Part shown: positions 54,572 through 62,393 of the stretch, piece by piece
Layout of the letters: each line of letters starts with the position of its first letter
Position numbering within the stretch: the stretch's first letter is position 1
DNA from: Rhodopseudomonas julia
GTDB taxonomy: Bacteria > Pseudomonadota > Alphaproteobacteria > Rhizobiales > Afifellaceae
Length of the DNA stretch: 64,000 nt
Reading direction: 5' to 3'
Assembly (NCBI RefSeq): GCF_030813515.1
Contig: NZ_JAUSUK010000002.1
Location: 248,001-312,000 of the forward strand
Notes under the pieces: model-generated
The model's database searches: none
What the model was told of the DNA's origin: nothing
The model's input: only the letters and a program-made list of their open reading frames with translations
Program-made: the position numbers and the translations under genes

Positions 54572-55276
54572 ATGCAGCCCCGTCTTGAACTTGCCGACGT
54601 TGCCAAGAGCTTCACGATGCATTTGCGCGGCGGCATCCATATCCCCGTGGTGGAGAACGTCTCCTTCACCCTGATGCCCGGCGAATGCGTTGTGCTCGGC
54701 GGGCCGTCCGGTGCCGGCAAGAGCTCCATCCTCAAGATGATCTATGGCAATTATTCAGCCGATCGCGGCACGATCCGTGTCGCCGGCGAGGGGGATGTGA
54801 CCGACATCGCCGTTGCCGATCCGCGGCGTGTGCTGGCGGTTCGTCGCGACACGCTCGGCTATGTCAGTCAATTCCTGCGTGTCGTGCCGCGCGTCGCCTC
54901 GCGCGATCTCGTCGCCGAACCGCTCGTGGAGCGCGGCGCGTCCCGTGAGGAGGCGCTCGCCAACGCCGACGCGCTTCTTGCCCGCCTCAACCTGCCGGAA
55001 CGGCTCTGGCACCTGCCACCCGCCACGTTTTCCGGCGGCGAGCAGCAGCGGGTGAACATCGCCCGGGGCTTCATCGCCGGCCATCCGCTCCTGCTTCTCG
55101 ACGAACCGACGGCCTCGCTCGATGCCAAAAACCGCGATGTGGTGGTTGCCTTGATTGCGGAGGGAAAGGCGGCGGGGCGCAGCTTCCTCGGCATCTTTCA
55201 TGATGGCGAGATGCGTGCCGCCGTGGCCGATCGTGAGATCGACGTGAGCGCGTTCTCTCCCGGGCTCGCCGCATGA
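54572..55276 (+). CDS. phnL: C-P lyase ABC-type ATPase PhnL
   Basis: A 234-residue ABC ATPase. Walker A is [11 protein letters not shown], the signature [14 protein letters not shown] and Walker [13 protein letters not shown]. It opens [17 protein letters not shown], typical of PhnL. It partners PhnK on the C-P lyase core. It overlaps the transferase gene by 4 bases. Confidence 0.94.
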   Translation: MQPRLELADVAKSFTMHLRGGIHIPVVENVSFTLMPGECVVLGGPSGAGKSSILKMIYGNYSADRGTIRVAGEGDVTDIAVADPRRVLAVRRDTLGYVSQFLRVVPRVASRDLVAEPLVERGASREEALANADALLARLNLPERLWHLPPATFSGGEQQRVNIARGFIAGHPLLLLDEPTASLDAKNRDVVVALIAEGKAAGRSFLGIFHDGEMRAAVADREIDVSAFSPGLAA

Positions 55277-55896
55277 CGAAGCTTTCGGAAACGCCGCTGA
55301 TCGCGCCGGATGCGGTGGTGAAGGACAGTCGCCTCGGGCGCTATACGGCGATAGGCGCGCGCACGCAGTTCCAGAACTCAAACCTCGGCGATTATTCCTA
55401 CATCACCGAGGACGGCAACGTGGCACGCGCGACGATCGGCAAGTTCTGCTCGATTGCTCAGAACGTGCGTATCAACGCCTCCAACCATCCGGTGTGGCGG
55501 GCAAGCCAGCATCATTTCACCTATCGCTCCGACGATTATTTCGAGGATGCCGAGCCGGACGAGGACTTTTTCGCCTGGCGTGGCGACAATTCGGTCGTCA
55601 TCGGTCATGACGTGTGGATCGGCCATGGGGCCATCCTTCTACCCGGTGTGAGGGTCGGCGATGGGGCGATCATCGCGGCCGGCGCGGTCGTCTCCCGACC
55701 TGTCGGCGCCTATGAAATCGCGGCGGGCGTGCCTGCGCGCCTCATCAAGCGGCGATTTCCCGAAGAGGTCGCGGCCCGGCTCCAGGGACTTGCGTGGTGG
55801 GACTGGCCGCATGCGCGACTTCGTGTGGCACTTGCCGATTTCCGGGCGCTTTCGGTCGAAGCATTTCTGACAAAGTACGAAGAAAACGGAATTTGA
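55273..55896 (+). CDS. Hexapeptide-repeat transferase of the phn operon
   Basis: A 207-residue left-handed beta-helix protein. Repeats such as [45 protein letters not shown] mark the hexapeptide acyltransferase fold (DapH/CatB-like). Members linked to C-P lyase operons are known, but their substrate is not settled. It is coupled to phnL (ATGA overlap), so it belongs to the operon. It may modify an aminoalkylphosphonate, as PhnO does, but this is inference. Confidence 0.85.
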   Translation: MTKLSETPLIAPDAVVKDSRLGRYTAIGARTQFQNSNLGDYSYITEDGNVARATIGKFCSIAQNVRINASNHPVWRASQHHFTYRSDDYFEDAEPDEDFFAWRGDNSVVIGHDVWIGHGAILLPGVRVGDGAIIAAGAVVSRPVGAYEIAAGVPARLIKRRFPEEVAARLQGLAWWDWPHARLRVALADFRALSVEAFLTKYEENGI

Positions 55897-56028
55897 TCAG
55901 TCTCTTGGCACTTCATCTCGGGGGCTTTCCCACCGACTTCGAAATGTCATGAAAGCGAAATCGGAGCGATAAGGTCGGCTGTTAGGGAACGGTTATCGAT
56001 CAGCCCGGCAGGCGGGCAGGTGAGGCCG

Positions 56029-56907
56029 ATGCCCGTAACCGCTTCTTTGAATGTCCCTGCAGTCCGTGTTGAGAAGCTGTCGAAGCGCTACGGCAAGACG
56101 CTCGCCTTGCGCAATGTCAGTATCGATGTCGCACCGGGTGAGATGGTGGCGCTGATCGGCGCTTCCGGCTCCGGCAAATCCACGCTTATCCGCCATATCG
56201 CCGGTCTTGAGCGGGGCAGCGGAGACGCCTGCCGCGTGACTGTGCTCGACCAGGTGATGCAGTCGGAGGGCCGGCTTTCGCGCGATGCACGCCGCATCCG
56301 TCGCGAGATCGGCGTCATTTTTCAACAGTTCAATCTGGTCGGGCGTCTGTCTGTCCTGACCAATGTGCTTGTCGGCTGTCTCGGCAGCGTGCCGGCCTGG
56401 CGCGGCACATTCGGCCTGTTCACTAAAGCCGAACAGCAAGAGGCGATGCGCGCCCTTGCCCGCGTCGGCATTGCCGAGACGGTGCGGCAGCGTTCTTCCA
56501 CGCTGTCCGGCGGCCAGCAGCAGCGGGCCGCGATCGCCCGCGCTCTCGTTCAGGGTGCCAAGGTCATTCTTGCCGATGAGCCGATCGCCTCGCTCGATCC
56601 ATCGTCCGCGCGGCGCGTGATGGAAGCGCTCGGCGAGATCAACCGCGCCGACGGCATCACCGTTATCGTCTCGCTGCACCAGGTGGAATATGCGCGCCTT
56701 TATTGCCCGCGCACCCTGGCTTTGCGGAATGGCGAGGTCGCTTTCGACGGGCCGTCCGCGGCTCTCACCAACGATTTCCTGCGCGAGATCTATGGCGATG
56801 CGAGCGAGGAGCTCGTTCTGCCGGGCGCGCCGGCCGAACAGCCGCAGCCAGCGAAGCGCCCCGAGCCTGCTGTCGCCAAGATAGCCCGCCAATTGGCTGT
56901 GACTTGA
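56029..56907 (+). CDS. phnC: Phosphonate ABC importer ATPase PhnC
   Basis: A 292-residue ATPase. Walker A is [13 protein letters not shown], the signature [15 protein letters not shown] and Walker [26 protein letters not shown] and the [15 protein letters not shown] segment are PhnC-typical. The start is ATG 56029 or GTG 56020; AGGTGAGG lies close to both, so I am unsure. A 132-base gap after the transferase gene may hold a separate promoter. It drives PhnE using PhnD as binding protein. Confidence 0.93.
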   Translation: MPVTASLNVPAVRVEKLSKRYGKTLALRNVSIDVAPGEMVALIGASGSGKSTLIRHIAGLERGSGDACRVTVLDQVMQSEGRLSRDARRIRREIGVIFQQFNLVGRLSVLTNVLVGCLGSVPAWRGTFGLFTKAEQQEAMRALARVGIAETVRQRSSTLSGGQQQRAAIARALVQGAKVILADEPIASLDPSSARRVMEALGEINRADGITVIVSLHQVEYARLYCPRTLALRNGEVAFDGPSAALTNDFLREIYGDASEELVLPGAPAEQPQPAKRPEPAVAKIARQLAVT

Positions 56908-56964
56908 TCCGCCACGAGGCGGTGAACTCCCGCCCCCCGCGGCGGAGCAATCGAGGAGTGAGAC

Positions 56965-57972
56965 ATGAATCGACTGACGAAAGGTATTGCCGCCGCTGCC
57001 CTCCTGGCTGCGTTCGGCACCTCCGGCGCCTTTGCGCAGGACCAGAAGGAACTGAACTTCGGCATCATCTCGACGGAATCGAGCCAGAACCTGAAGACGG
57101 TCTGGGATCCGTTCCTGGAGAATATGTCCGAACAGACGGGCCTCAAGGTGAACGCCTTCTTCGCCTCTGATTATGCGGGCGTCATCGAAGGCATGCGCTT
57201 CGGCAAGGTCGACGTTGCCTGGTACGGCAACAAATCCGCGATGGAAGCGGTCGATCGCGCCAATGGCGAGATCTTCGCGCAGACCGTCGATGTGGAAGGC
57301 AACCCCGGCTATTGGTCGGTTCTCATCACGCAGGCCGACAACGACAAGATCAACTCGCTCGACGATGTGCTGAAATGCGACAAGTCGCTCGATTTCGGCA
57401 TCGGCGATCCGAATTCCACCTCCGGCTTCCTGGTGCCGACTACCTTCATCTTCGCCAAGAACAGCGTGACGCCGCAGGATTGCTTCAAGACGGTGCGCAA
57501 CGCCAATCATGAGGCGAACGCCATGGCGACCGCCAACGGTCAGGTCGATGTCGCCGCCAACAACACGGAAAATCTCCGTCGCCTGGAAGTGACGGCGCCG
57601 GAAGCGCGCAAGAAGATCAAGGTGATCTGGCAGTCGCCGCTGATCCCGTCCGATCCGCTCGTCTGGCGCAAGGATCTCGACGAGGAGACCAAGCGCAGAG
57701 TCTACACTTTCATCATGAGCTATGGCCGTCTCGGCTCGCCGGAAGAAGTCGCCGGTGCGCGCGAAGTCCTCGAGGGCCTGGGCTGGGCGCCGTTCAAGCC
57801 GTCTTCCGATGCGCAGCTTTATCCGATCCGCATCATGGAGATCACCAAGCAGGAAGCGAAGATCGAGGCCGCCGACACGATGTCGGACGATGAGAAGAAG
57901 AGCGAACTTGAAAAGCTCGATTCCGAGAAGGCCGAGATCGAAAAGCTGATGGACAAGGTTCCGCAGGCCTGA
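56965..57972 (+). CDS. phnD: Phosphonate-binding periplasmic protein PhnD
   Basis: A 335-residue binding protein. The signal peptide (TKGIAAAALLAAFGTSGAFAQ) is cleaved near residue 25. NFGIISTESSQNLKTVWDPFLE, FASDYAGVIEGMRFGKVDVAWYGNKSA and YWSVLITQ are the PhnD ligand-pocket stretches. The C-terminus is a Lys/Glu-rich helix. It is followed by a strong hairpin before phnE. Confidence 0.95.
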   Translation: MNRLTKGIAAAALLAAFGTSGAFAQDQKELNFGIISTESSQNLKTVWDPFLENMSEQTGLKVNAFFASDYAGVIEGMRFGKVDVAWYGNKSAMEAVDRANGEIFAQTVDVEGNPGYWSVLITQADNDKINSLDDVLKCDKSLDFGIGDPNSTSGFLVPTTFIFAKNSVTPQDCFKTVRNANHEANAMATANGQVDVAANNTENLRRLEVTAPEARKKIKVIWQSPLIPSDPLVWRKDLDEETKRRVYTFIMSYGRLGSPEEVAGAREVLEGLGWAPFKPSSDAQLYPIRIMEITKQEAKIEAADTMSDDEKKSELEKLDSEKAEIEKLMDKVPQA

Positions 57973-57994
57973 GGCTGAAACCTTTGTTGATCTG

Positions 57995-58021
57995 GCGCCG
58001 GACCCTGGGTCCGGCGCTTTT
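57995..58021 (+). terminator. Strong hairpin with T run between phnD and phnE
   Basis: GCGCCGGACCC (57995-58005) and GGGTCCGGCGC (58007-58017) are perfect 11-base arms around a single base, followed by TTTT. In practice the loop opens wider. It should partly terminate transcription or shield phnD mRNA, giving more binding protein than permease. Confidence 0.72.
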
Positions 58022-58035
58022 CACTGGAGAGACGA

Positions 58036-58845
58036 ATGGCGATAGCCACACAGGCTGAGAAGACGGTTTCGGTCCCCCCGCGCAGTTTCACCGACCGGCT
58101 CTACAGCTATCTCGTCTGGGGCGGCATCGTCCTGGTGCTGATCTGGAGCTGGGGACCTGCCGAGATGGTGCGCTTCCTCAACCTCTTCACCGATGCCGGC
58201 AATATGGCCGACTACGCTGGCGGTTTTCTCTCACCGAACTTCCGTGACTGGCATTATTACGTCGAGGAGATGATCCTCACCGTGCAGATCGCTGTCTGGG
58301 GCACGGTGCTTGCGATCTTCTTCGGCATCCCTTTCGCGCTTCTGTCGTCGTCGAATATCGCGCCGATCTGGATTGTGCAGCCGGTGCGCCGCCTGATGGA
58401 TGCGACCCGCGCCATCAACGAACTCGTCTTCGCCGTTCTCTTCGTCACGGCCGTCGGGCTTGGCCCCTTTGCCGGGGTGATGGCGCTTTTTGTGCATAAT
58501 ACAGGTATTATCGCGAAGCTCTTCTCAGAGGCCGTGGAGGCGATCGATCCGAGACCCGTCGAAGGCATCCGTGCCACCGGGGCGAGCCGATTGCAGGAAA
58601 TCGTCTTCGGTGTCGTGCCGCAGGTGGCGCCTTTGTGGATCTCGTTTTCGCTCTACCGGTTCGAGACGAATGTGCGCCAGGCAACGGTGCTCGGCATCGT
58701 CGGGGCGGGCGGTATCGGCCAGGTGCTGTTTGAATCGATCCGCTCTTTCCTCTACGCGGAGACCGCGGCGATCATCCTGATCGTCATCGTCACCGTCTCC
58801 ATCGTGGACATCCTTTCGGCACAATTGCGCAAAGTGGTGATCTGA
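58036..58845 (+). CDS. phnE: Phosphonate ABC importer permease PhnE
   Basis: A 269-residue, six-helix permease. [27 protein letters not shown] and GILGTGGIG-like [11 protein letters not shown] are PhnE signatures. The EAA region is [29 protein letters not shown] lies before ATG 58036. Only one phnE is present, whereas many alphaproteobacteria have two (phnE1, phnE2), so it presumably works as a homodimer. Confidence 0.94.
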   Translation: MAIATQAEKTVSVPPRSFTDRLYSYLVWGGIVLVLIWSWGPAEMVRFLNLFTDAGNMADYAGGFLSPNFRDWHYYVEEMILTVQIAVWGTVLAIFFGIPFALLSSSNIAPIWIVQPVRRLMDATRAINELVFAVLFVTAVGLGPFAGVMALFVHNTGIIAKLFSEAVEAIDPRPVEGIRATGASRLQEIVFGVVPQVAPLWISFSLYRFETNVRQATVLGIVGAGGIGQVLFESIRSFLYAETAAIILIVIVTVSIVDILSAQLRKVVI

Positions 58846-58868
58846 GGAGATACCAACGAAAGATCCCC

Positions 58869-59576
58869 ATGCGCGTCGCCCTTTATTTCACCCCGGCCCT
58901 CGATCATCCGGTCACGCAGGCCGCCAATGACTGGATCGGCCGCGACCTTTCCGATGGTCCGGTCGAGCAAAAGGCCGTGGGTGCCTTGAGCGCCGAGGAG
59001 GTGCGGGCCGTCACCGATGCGCCCCGGCGTTACGGCTTCCACGCCACTTTGAAGCCGCCTTTCGCCCTTCACGACGGCGTCTCGCCGGAGGATGTGGAGC
59101 AGGCGTTGCGCAGCTTCTGCGCCGAACATGGCGTTATCGAACTCGGGCCGCTCGAAATCCGCGCCATCGGGCCTTTCTTTGCGCTCGTGCCGCAGGAGGA
59201 CGTCCCCGCCGTTCGAGCGCTCGCGGATGCTGCGGTGGAGGCGTTTGAGCCGTTCCGCGCGCCCTTGAGCGATGACGATCGCGCACGCCGCCGGCCGGAG
59301 GAGCTCACCGAACGCCAGCGCGAATATCTCGATCGCTGGGGCTATCCTTATGTCTTCGATGAATTTCGCTTCCACATGACACTGACCGGTCCGGTCTCAG
59401 AGGAGCGACGCTCTATCGTGGAGGGCGCGCTTCACCAGCATTTCGGCTCCGTCATCGAAACCTCGCTCGCGCTCGACGGCGTTTCGCTTCTCACCGAGCC
59501 GGAGCGCGGCGCCTTTTTTCAAATTCACGCCCGCTGCAATCTGCGCGGGCCTAGCGAGAGAAAATCCATCCCATGA
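58869..59576 (+). CDS. DUF1045 / 2H phosphoesterase-like protein of the phn operon
   Basis: A 235-residue protein with two H-x-T motifs, H58-A-T60 in GFHATLKPPF and H168-M-T170 in FHMTLTGPV. These are the catalytic pair of the 2H phosphoesterase superfamily, which opens cyclic nucleotide-type phosphates. The family is found almost only in C-P lyase operons and its role is not established. C-P lyase releases a 1,2-cyclic phosphate normally opened by PhnP, and no phnP is seen here, so it might act on that product or a relative. It overlaps phnM by 4 bases. Confidence 0.85.
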   Translation: MRVALYFTPALDHPVTQAANDWIGRDLSDGPVEQKAVGALSAEEVRAVTDAPRRYGFHATLKPPFALHDGVSPEDVEQALRSFCAEHGVIELGPLEIRAIGPFFALVPQEDVPAVRALADAAVEAFEPFRAPLSDDDRARRRPEELTERQREYLDRWGYPYVFDEFRFHMTLTGPVSEERRSIVEGALHQHFGSVIETSLALDGVSLLTEPERGAFFQIHARCNLRGPSERKSIP

Positions 59577-60712
59577 GCGAAATCGTTTTTCGCAACGCAC
59601 GTATGGTTCTTGCCGATTCCGTTGAGGACGGCGATCTGATGGTCGCCGGAGAGACGATCCGTGAGATCGGTCATCCCGGAATCGGGTCTGGTGGTATCGA
59701 TCTCGAAGGTGACTGGCTGTTGCCGGGGCTTGTGGAACTCCACACCGATCATCTCGAAGGCCATTTCGCACCGCGCCCTGGGGTCCGGTGGAATCCGGCC
59801 GTTGCCGTGCAAGCTCATGATGCGCAGGTCGCGACCTCCGGCATCACAACGGTCCTCGATGCGCTTCGTGTCGGTGCGGATGAAGATGCCCGCGTCCAGG
59901 TCCAGGAAATGCGCGGGCTCGCCGATGCGATCGAGGAGAGCCAGGACAAGGGCCGGCTCAGAGCCGAGCATTTCGTGCATCTCAGATGCGAAGTCTCTGC
60001 TTCCGACGTGATGGACGGTTTCGCGCTTTTCGAGAACGATCCACGGCTCAAGCTCGTCTCGCTGATGGATCACACGCCCGGACAGCGGCAGTTTGCGAGC
60101 TTTGACGCCTACAAGATCTATTACCAGGGCAAGACCGGTATGGATGACGAAGCTTTTCAGAGCTTCGTCGATCGCCGAATGGCGGAGGGAGGGCGCTGGT
60201 CTGCCGAGCACCGCAAGCTCATCTCCGACCTTTGTCGTGAGCGTGGTATCCGGCTGGCAAGCCATGACGATGCGACGGAGGCCCATGTCGCCGAGGCCGT
60301 CGAGTTCGGTGTGCATGTGGCGGAGTTTCCGACCACGGTCGCGGCGGCTCGTGCCTCCAAAGAGGCGGGCATGCAGGTCTTGATGGGGGCGCCCAACATC
60401 GTGCGCGGCGGTTCGCATTCCGGCAATGTCGCCGCAGCCGAACTCGCCGCGGAGAACCTCCTCGACGTGCTTTCTTCGGATTACGTGCCTTTCAGCCTCA
60501 TCCAGGCGGTGTTCGCGATATCGGAGATCGTCGAGGGTGTGGATCTGCCGCAAGCGGTCGCCATGGTTTCGGCCAATCCGGCAAAGGCGGTCGGGCTCGA
60601 CGACCGCGGCGTGATTGCACCTGGCAAGCGCGCCGATTTCGTTCAGGTGCGTTTCGACGATGGCGTGCCCGTCGTGCGGTCGGTCTGGCGCCAGGGGTGT
60701 CGCGTCGCGTGA
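59573..60712 (+). CDS. phnM: PhnM, ribose triphosphonate diphosphatase
   Basis: A 379-residue amidohydrolase-fold enzyme that removes pyrophosphate from alpha-D-ribose-1-phosphonate-5-triphosphate, before PhnJ acts. Metal ligands: LPGLVELHTDHLEGH (H-x2-H type), MDHTPGQRQF and SHDDATEAHV. It opens with a small beta domain (NARMVLADSVEDGDLMV) and closes with GLDDRGVIAPGKRADFVQVR. The stop overlaps the likely phnN GTG. Confidence 0.96.
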   Translation: MSEIVFRNARMVLADSVEDGDLMVAGETIREIGHPGIGSGGIDLEGDWLLPGLVELHTDHLEGHFAPRPGVRWNPAVAVQAHDAQVATSGITTVLDALRVGADEDARVQVQEMRGLADAIEESQDKGRLRAEHFVHLRCEVSASDVMDGFALFENDPRLKLVSLMDHTPGQRQFASFDAYKIYYQGKTGMDDEAFQSFVDRRMAEGGRWSAEHRKLISDLCRERGIRLASHDDATEAHVAEAVEFGVHVAEFPTTVAAARASKEAGMQVLMGAPNIVRGGSHSGNVAAAELAAENLLDVLSSDYVPFSLIQAVFAISEIVEGVDLPQAVAMVSANPAKAVGLDDRGVIAPGKRADFVQVRFDDGVPVVRSVWRQGCRVA

Positions 60713-61293
60713 ATGGTCCACAGCCTTTTCGCTCCGGCACCTTGGTGCTGGTCGTCGGTCCGAGCGGGGCCGGCAAGGACAGTCTGATCGACTATGCGCG
60801 GCAGAGGCTTCTGGATGTGCCTTACATGGTCTTCCCCCGTCGCACCGTGACGCGGAGCGAAAGTGATTTTGAAGACAATCTCACCTTGAGCGAAGCGGAG
60901 TTCGACGAAGCCGCCGCAGCGGGTGCCTTCGCCCTGTCCTGGCGGGCGCATGGGCTCGCCTATGGCATCCCGAGGGCGATCGAGGCGGATCTTGCCGGCG
61001 GCGCCTCCGTCGTCGTCAATGTCTCGCGCATGGCGATTGAGCCGGCGCGCACAAAATACCGGCCGCTGCGCGTCGTCGTGGTGACGGCGCGCCGAGACGT
61101 TCTTTTTGAAAGACTGAACGCGCGCGGGCGCGAGAGCTCGGAGGAAATCGCGCGCCGTCTCGATCGGGCCGATCTCGTCTCGGTCACCGGCGACGACGTC
61201 ACCGTCATCGACAATTCAGGTCCGCTCGAAGCGGCCGGGGAGGCGTTTGTGTCGCTCTTGCAAGGCTGTATCGGAGGCCGGCAAGAGCGTTAG
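60709..61293 (+). CDS. phnN: PhnN, ribose 1,5-bisphosphokinase
   Basis: A 194-residue guanylate-kinase-like enzyme that makes PRPP from ribose 1,5-bisphosphate, the last step of the C-P lyase route. Walker A is VGPSGAGKDSLI. FPRRTVTR, RAHGLAYGIP and VVVNVSRM follow in the usual order. I chose GTG 60709, which overlaps the phnM stop (GTGA); a GTG at 60697 would add four residues. Confidence 0.93.
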   Translation: MNGPQPFRSGTLVLVVGPSGAGKDSLIDYARQRLLDVPYMVFPRRTVTRSESDFEDNLTLSEAEFDEAAAAGAFALSWRAHGLAYGIPRAIEADLAGGASVVVNVSRMAIEPARTKYRPLRVVVVTARRDVLFERLNARGRESSEEIARRLDRADLVSVTGDDVTVIDNSGPLEAAGEAFVSLLQGCIGGRQER

Positions 61294-61363
61294 ACAAGTG
61301 TCACATGCCTCTGTTAGCCGGTGGCGGGTTTTCGCTCGCCTCTACCTCAAAAGGACGTCCAAC

Positions 61364-62353
61364 ATGATTAAGCCAATCCTCGGGCTTGCGGCTGCGGCCT
61401 TTGCCCTCGGTCTTGCCGACAGTGCAGCCGCCGAGCCCTCCGGCACGCTCACGGTCTACACCTCGCAGCCGAGCGAGCAGATGCAGAGCGTGATCGAGGC
61501 CTTCAACAAAGACTATCCGGACGTTCAAGTGGAGCTCTTTCGCTCCGGCACGACCGAGGTGATGAACAAGCTGCTCGCGGAATTCGCTGCAGGTTCCTCG
61601 CCCGCCGATGTCGTGCTCATCGCCGATGCCGTCGCCATGACGCAGCTCAAGAACGACGACCGGCTGATGACCTATGACGATGCGCCGATCGCCGATATTC
61701 CCGATGCGCTCATCGATCCCGACCACACCTTCTTCGGCACCAAGCTCATCACCACCGGCATCGTCTACAACACCAATCTCGTCGATGAGGCGCCGACCTC
61801 CTGGGCGGACCTGAAGGCTGAAGACGTCGCGTCCAAGACGACCATGCCGTCGCCGCTTTATTCGGGTGCCGCCGTCATCCATGTCGGCACGATGGTGCAG
61901 CAGCCCGAGTTCGGCTGGGATTATTACGAGGCGCTCGCCGATAACGGTGCGATCGCCGGTCAGGGCAATGGCTCCGTCATCGAAGCCGTCGCCCGCGGCG
62001 AGAAGGCCTATGGCATCATGATCGAATACATGGCCTTCAACGCCAAGAAGAAGGGCTCGCCGGTCGAGTTCGTGTTTCCGCAAGAGGGCGTGACCGCGAT
62101 CTCGCAACCCGTGGCGATCCTGAAGTCGACCGACAATGCGGAAGCCGCCAAAGCCTTCGTCGACTGGCAGCTTTCCAGGAAAGCGCAGGAACAGTCCGTG
62201 GCTCAGGGCTATTTCCCGATCTTCGACGATGTGACGCCGCCCGAGGGCTATCCGAAGGTGGGCAGCCTCAAGATCCTGCCGACAGACGCCGAGACGCTGC
62301 TTGAAAACGACCAGGCCAACAAGGAGAATTTCGCTGAGCTCTTCGGCGGTTGA
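61364..62353 (+). CDS. Periplasmic binding protein, putative 2-aminoethylphosphonate or iron type
   Basis: A 329-residue protein of the Fe3+-type family 1 binding proteins. The signal peptide (LGLAAAAFALGLADSAAA) is cleaved near residue 24. The mature protein begins GTLTVYTSQPSEQMQSVIEAFNKDYP. Binding proteins of this group serve ferric iron or, in putative PhnS-type systems, 2-aminoethylphosphonate. The place directly after phnN favours a phosphonate ligand, but this is context only. AAAGGA lies upstream of ATG 61364. The permease follows within about 40 bases. Confidence 0.8.
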   Translation: MIKPILGLAAAAFALGLADSAAAEPSGTLTVYTSQPSEQMQSVIEAFNKDYPDVQVELFRSGTTEVMNKLLAEFAAGSSPADVVLIADAVAMTQLKNDDRLMTYDDAPIADIPDALIDPDHTFFGTKLITTGIVYNTNLVDEAPTSWADLKAEDVASKTTMPSPLYSGAAVIHVGTMVQQPEFGWDYYEALADNGAIAGQGNGSVIEAVARGEKAYGIMIEYMAFNAKKKGSPVEFVFPQEGVTAISQPVAILKSTDNAEAAKAFVDWQLSRKAQEQSVAQGYFPIFDDVTPPEGYPKVGSLKILPTDAETLLENDQANKENFAELFGG

Positions 62354-62393
62354 TGCCGGTGCCGCGGGCGCGGCCTCCTCGCGCCTGCCCCTC

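Noticed and set aside
55945-55963. Pho box before phnC
   Set aside because: One half-site-like TGTCAT is seen, but the second 11-base-spaced copy does not match, so the support is too weak to list.
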